DNA of 64,000 nt, taken from positions 1 to 64,000 of the forward strand of contig VXIS01000181.1 in assembly GCA_008704415.1 (NCBI GenBank), read 5' to 3'. The notes below the pieces were generated by a model, which was not told the origin of the DNA, ran no database searches, and saw nothing but the letters and a program-made list of their open reading frames with translations. The position numbers were made by a program, and so were the translations under genes. Shown here one piece after another: positions 60,971 through 64,000 of the stretch (position 1 is its first letter; each line of letters starts with the position of its first letter). The DNA is from Sphaerosporella brunnea (taxonomy: Eukaryota; Ascomycota; Pezizomycetes; Pezizales; Pyronemataceae).

Positions 60971-63424
60971 GCGAGCTCCTCCTCCTGCAGGTATTTAGGA
61001 GAATGTTGGAGGTTCGAGACTTTTTTCTTTTTTGCGCTTTTTTTTTTATTGGGAAGATAGATAGGGAATTGTTGCGCAGGCTCGGGTATCGTGCACCTGT
61101 GCTTGTTCCCCATTTCTTGCGAAGCTTAGAGCTACCCCTGCAGCTGTCGCACTATCAGGTACGTAGCTTTTTGTGTTCGAGACGTGAAAAGCATACATAC
61201 AATACATGTATGTAAATTTTAAAAGTCGATATCGCGCTTGCCTGTGTGTGCGCAGAAAAAAAAGAAGAAGAAAAAAGAAACAGAAAAAAGGAAAAAACAG
61301 AAAATTTGTGCGCTTGCGGCGCACGCACTGCTATTATTGTGATTGTGAGGAGTGATGAGGAGAGAGGTTGGTACAAGACTTCGGGCTAGTAGAATATCAC
61401 GGTTTTGATTGCGCATGCGCAGCTACCTCAGAGTTGAAGATTTTAGATCGAGCGCCAAAATCAAACTTTTAGAGTGCATTTGCGGTGCACGGAATCCAGC
61501 CAAAAAAAAATTAGAAAAATGAACGCATCTGTTCGAGTGCGCCGCAGTGAAGCACTTGTTCGGGTCGATGTCGACCTCTAGCCCGCTAATCAGCTGAACA
61601 GTTATCAACGGTTTCCGGTTTCAGAACGTTGAGCACCACCTACAACTTCTTCAAGTTACTGCACTACACCACCGCTTATACCGCGAATCAACCCTCACGG
61701 TATTCCTCATTTTCGATGACATTTTTCGGTTTTATGCTGGGTTGGAATAAGTTTCCACCCTCGTCAAATTCAGATCCGGTAACAGTCTGAAGGTACACTT
61801 TTGTCTGTCGAGATTGTGTTTGAGAGATGGAAAGCCGATCCTATGAGGCTTAAACGGATCTGAGGTTGCTTTTGAAGAGTTGACTGGCCCCGGTCGACAA
61901 TGCTGAGGAAGCTGGAAGCCTTATACGTTCAAGTTTAAGAGGATCTGGGATCACCTCTGGCGAGAACGTCGCATTTGAAGAGTTAATCGAACTCCCGAAA
62001 ACACCCCATGGGAGCAAAGGTGGAGTATTAGGGAGTGGGGCGGGGGCGGGGGGACCTTTTCTTTTCTTTTCTTGCATGAGGGTAAGGAACCTTCTTTTCA
62101 AGGCCTTCAGTGGCTCTGGTTCTTGAGGCTGATAATGATTGCTAGCAGAGAGAGGAAGAGAAGAAAACAATCTAATCGGTAAAGCGTCGACTGTTGACGA
62201 TGCTCTGCACGAGATGTGGGTAGACATAGAGAGGCTGGAGATGGAATGTCTCAGATGCTTTGCAAGTTAGCGGAAATCAAAGATCTTGACCACGACATCA
62301 GTTGTGGCTGAAAGCGGCTGGCTTTAACCAGTCCAGATCCGATCTCGTCGCACATGCATAAACCACGATGCACGTTCATGTCAACCGTATCGTCTGGGTC
62401 TTAAGCAACGCGGGCCGAAGGGGTGGGGGTGTTGCCAAGCTATCAAAAAGTTAATTTCTAAAGACTCGCGCGCGGGCGATGCTGTATCTAATTTTTATTT
62501 ACAGCAGCAGAACCAGTGCCGTCCATCGCCCATAGTAAACTCCCTCGGGGTATCCAAATACCTCAGGATCTCGATCTTCTTTCGGCACCGGGTGCTTTTC
62601 ACAGGGGCATCGCGCCGTATCTTCCGGTGTTTGTCCGTTACCGGCACCATTTTTGGACCGTACCGGGGAGCCTGCTCAGGATGCCGCTCACCAGCCGCGC
62701 CCCGCCTTTTGGTCATCATTAAAGTCGTGTGCAAACCCAAATTGTGACTGCGACGTCCAATCCTATCAATAGAAAACCCTCGACACCCGCAACCTTACCA
62801 CCCCCACCCGCGTTGTTTAAGACCCAAACGATACGGTAGTAGAGTAGTCCTCTTTTAAACGGACTTGGCGCATGCCTCTTAAGCAACCACCAACCCACCC
62901 GAACCCAACTCCTCCCGTCGGTGCGCAAGTCATCTCATCATAGCAAGCAAACAACACCACCGTCATGGACCAAACTCTTCTCATGGCGGCCTTCTTCTGC
63001 GGCCTGACTTTGTTAGTTATCCCCGCAAGCCGACGATCGTCCTCCAAACTCGTGGCCTGGACGGCGGACAAGCTTCGATTACGCGTCCACCGCTCTGACG
63101 TTGGACGGTCACCCCGTGGTTCGCCGAAACTTTAGAGGCCACGGAACCATCCTACCACTAACCCCACATCAACCCCCCCCCAGCTCTTGCACCCCTGAAA
63201 GGCCTACAGCGTACTCAACTTCTCCGTCTTGCACGCCTGCGCCCTTCTGACAGCGCGAAAATTATACCGTTGGTGCGGGGTGCCGAACAAGGCGCGATGG
63301 AAGAAGGGTGCTGGCGGACATTCTTTGGTCGCGATGCCTTCCACGAACTCTGGCCTCGTGCTCCTGAGATGGAGGCACCTGAATCCACCCGATCTGCAAT
63401 AAGTCTGATATCTACTGTTTGTAG
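60971..63424. other. Intergenic or transposon debris, no gene supported
   Basis: About 2.4 kb with a purine-rich A/G tract (61256-61305) and repeated 17-bp palindromes GTGC(R/Y)..TTGCGG..GCAC at 61308-61324 and 61474-61490. The upstream exons of the kinase-like gene must lie toward the right end, but I could not place them. Confidence 0.4.
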
Positions 63425-64000
63425 GTCCTTCCACAATCTCTTCGCCTTCTGGGGCGCCTCCGCAAAAGCCCCGACTCCACGGAAGGTCACCATCGTCTCT
63501 CCGCTCTGGACTGGCATGAGGCAATCGCAGCTCTTCCTGGTCTGCTCCGAAAACTTCCGTCCAGCTTCCTCGTCGCGAAAATCTACGACCCTTATTTTTT
63601 CAATGCCGAAGACGCCATCGTGACGCACCCAGTCATATTCACGAAGATCCTCTACGAGACTGAAGTTTCCGTCTTCCGCCACATTCAGCAACAGCATCGT
63701 CGGCTTCCGGTTCCTCAATTCTACGGATCATTCGAAGCGCAGCTGCCGCAGGACGGACGCCCTGTCTATGTTGTCTTGATGGAATACATTCCAGGATGTA
63801 CACTGAGCAAGCTCCCGCAGAATGATGTGCACATGAGGAAGCGCATCCTGTCCGCCGCAATCAAGGCGGACCAGGCGTTGCTACAGGCAGGGATCCTGCA
63901 AGCAGATTTAGCAGGTAGGAACTTTATATTGCGCACCGATGGGGAAGTCGTGATGGTGGATTTTGCAGTTGCGGGTCTGTCGGATGACGGGGGAAGCGTG
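63425..64000 (+). CDS. Fungal protein-kinase-like protein, partial (5' unresolved, runs off window)
   Basis: An open frame from the acceptor TTTGTAG (63418-63424) to the window end encodes at least 192 residues of a kinase-fold protein of the fungal aminoglycoside-phosphotransferase/protein-kinase-like type. Visible parts: FLVAKIYDPYFFN, corresponding to the ATP-anchoring lysine strand; ILYETEVSVFRHIQQQHRRLPVPQFYGSF, helix C region and following strand; VYVVLMEYIPGCTLSKL, the hinge; ILQADLAGRNFILR, the catalytic loop; and VVMVDFAVAG, the metal-binding Asp strand. The catalytic loop has Gln where family members usually have His (HxDxxxxN), with Asp and Asn kept. An in-frame stop lies just before 63425 and no ATG is available before the hinge, so at least one upstream exon exists. 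The 3' end lies outside the window. Confidence 0.75.

Noticed and set aside
62965..63135. 56-codon frame starting MDQTLLMAAFFCGLTLLVIPAS
   Set aside because: Hydrophobic start looks like a signal peptide, but the frame ends quickly with no convincing donor linking it to the kinase-like exon at 63425.

Overview
This window looks like nuclear DNA of a filamentous ascomycete (Pezizomycotina). The genes carry short GT-AG introns, mostly 48-75 bp, with CTGAC/CTAAC-like branch points 8-20 bp before the acceptor. They include fungal families such as a Zn2Cys6 regulator, a fused FolB-FolB-FolK-FolP enzyme, a Bem1-type scaffold, a DUF2415 protein and an intradiol dioxygenase. No species can be named from the sequence alone. 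All exon models were built by hand from splice signals and reading-frame phase, and no alignment was run.

Layout. 0-5 kb: two unrecognised low-complexity proteins. 5.9-18.7 kb: a compact block of six genes that reads as an aromatic-compound catabolic cluster. It holds a phenol-hydroxylase-type FAD monooxygenase, a family III CoA-transferase (divergent from the first across a 1.06 kb promoter), a Zn2Cys6 transcription factor, a SnoaL/NTF2-like protein, an alpha/beta hydrolase of the enol-lactonase type (divergent from the SnoaL gene across 297 bp) and an intradiol ring-cleavage dioxygenase with all four iron ligands. 18.7-24.8 kb: a graveyard of broken elements, with a frame-broken JmjC-like domain, a LINE gag with zinc knuckles, a Tc1/mariner-like transposase fragment and a 5'-truncated retroelement copy with a 14-bp target-site duplication. 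24.8-44.6 kb: housekeeping genes: FOL1, a DUF2415 protein, mitochondrial Hsp70 (SSC1), a 61-aa membrane protein, a Thp3/SAC3-GANP protein, BEM1 and an ABC-F ATPase. A second target-site-flanked retro copy lies between BEM1 and the ABC-F gene. 44.6-50.8 kb: a gene-free block with a third retro copy, an inverted repeat pair and seven long poly-C/poly-G tracts. 50.8-56.1 kb: an F-box protein and a large acidic protein. 56-64 kb: mostly non-coding with microsatellites, one doubtful small gene, and the start of a fungal protein-kinase-like gene that runs off the right edge.

How the cluster may work (inference): the monooxygenase hydroxylates a phenolic ring, the dioxygenase opens the resulting catechol or hydroxyquinol between its two hydroxyls, the hydrolase (perhaps with the SnoaL protein) processes the lactone or ring-opened product, the CoA-transferase activates an acid for thiolysis, and the Zn2Cys6 factor controls expression. 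The real substrate cannot be read from the sequence.

The strongest new observation is a dispersed non-LTR retroelement family. Three copies share a 3' end with a GGCCGC-TT-GCGGCC hairpin and an A-rich tail, and each is bounded by a perfect 12-14 bp direct repeat.
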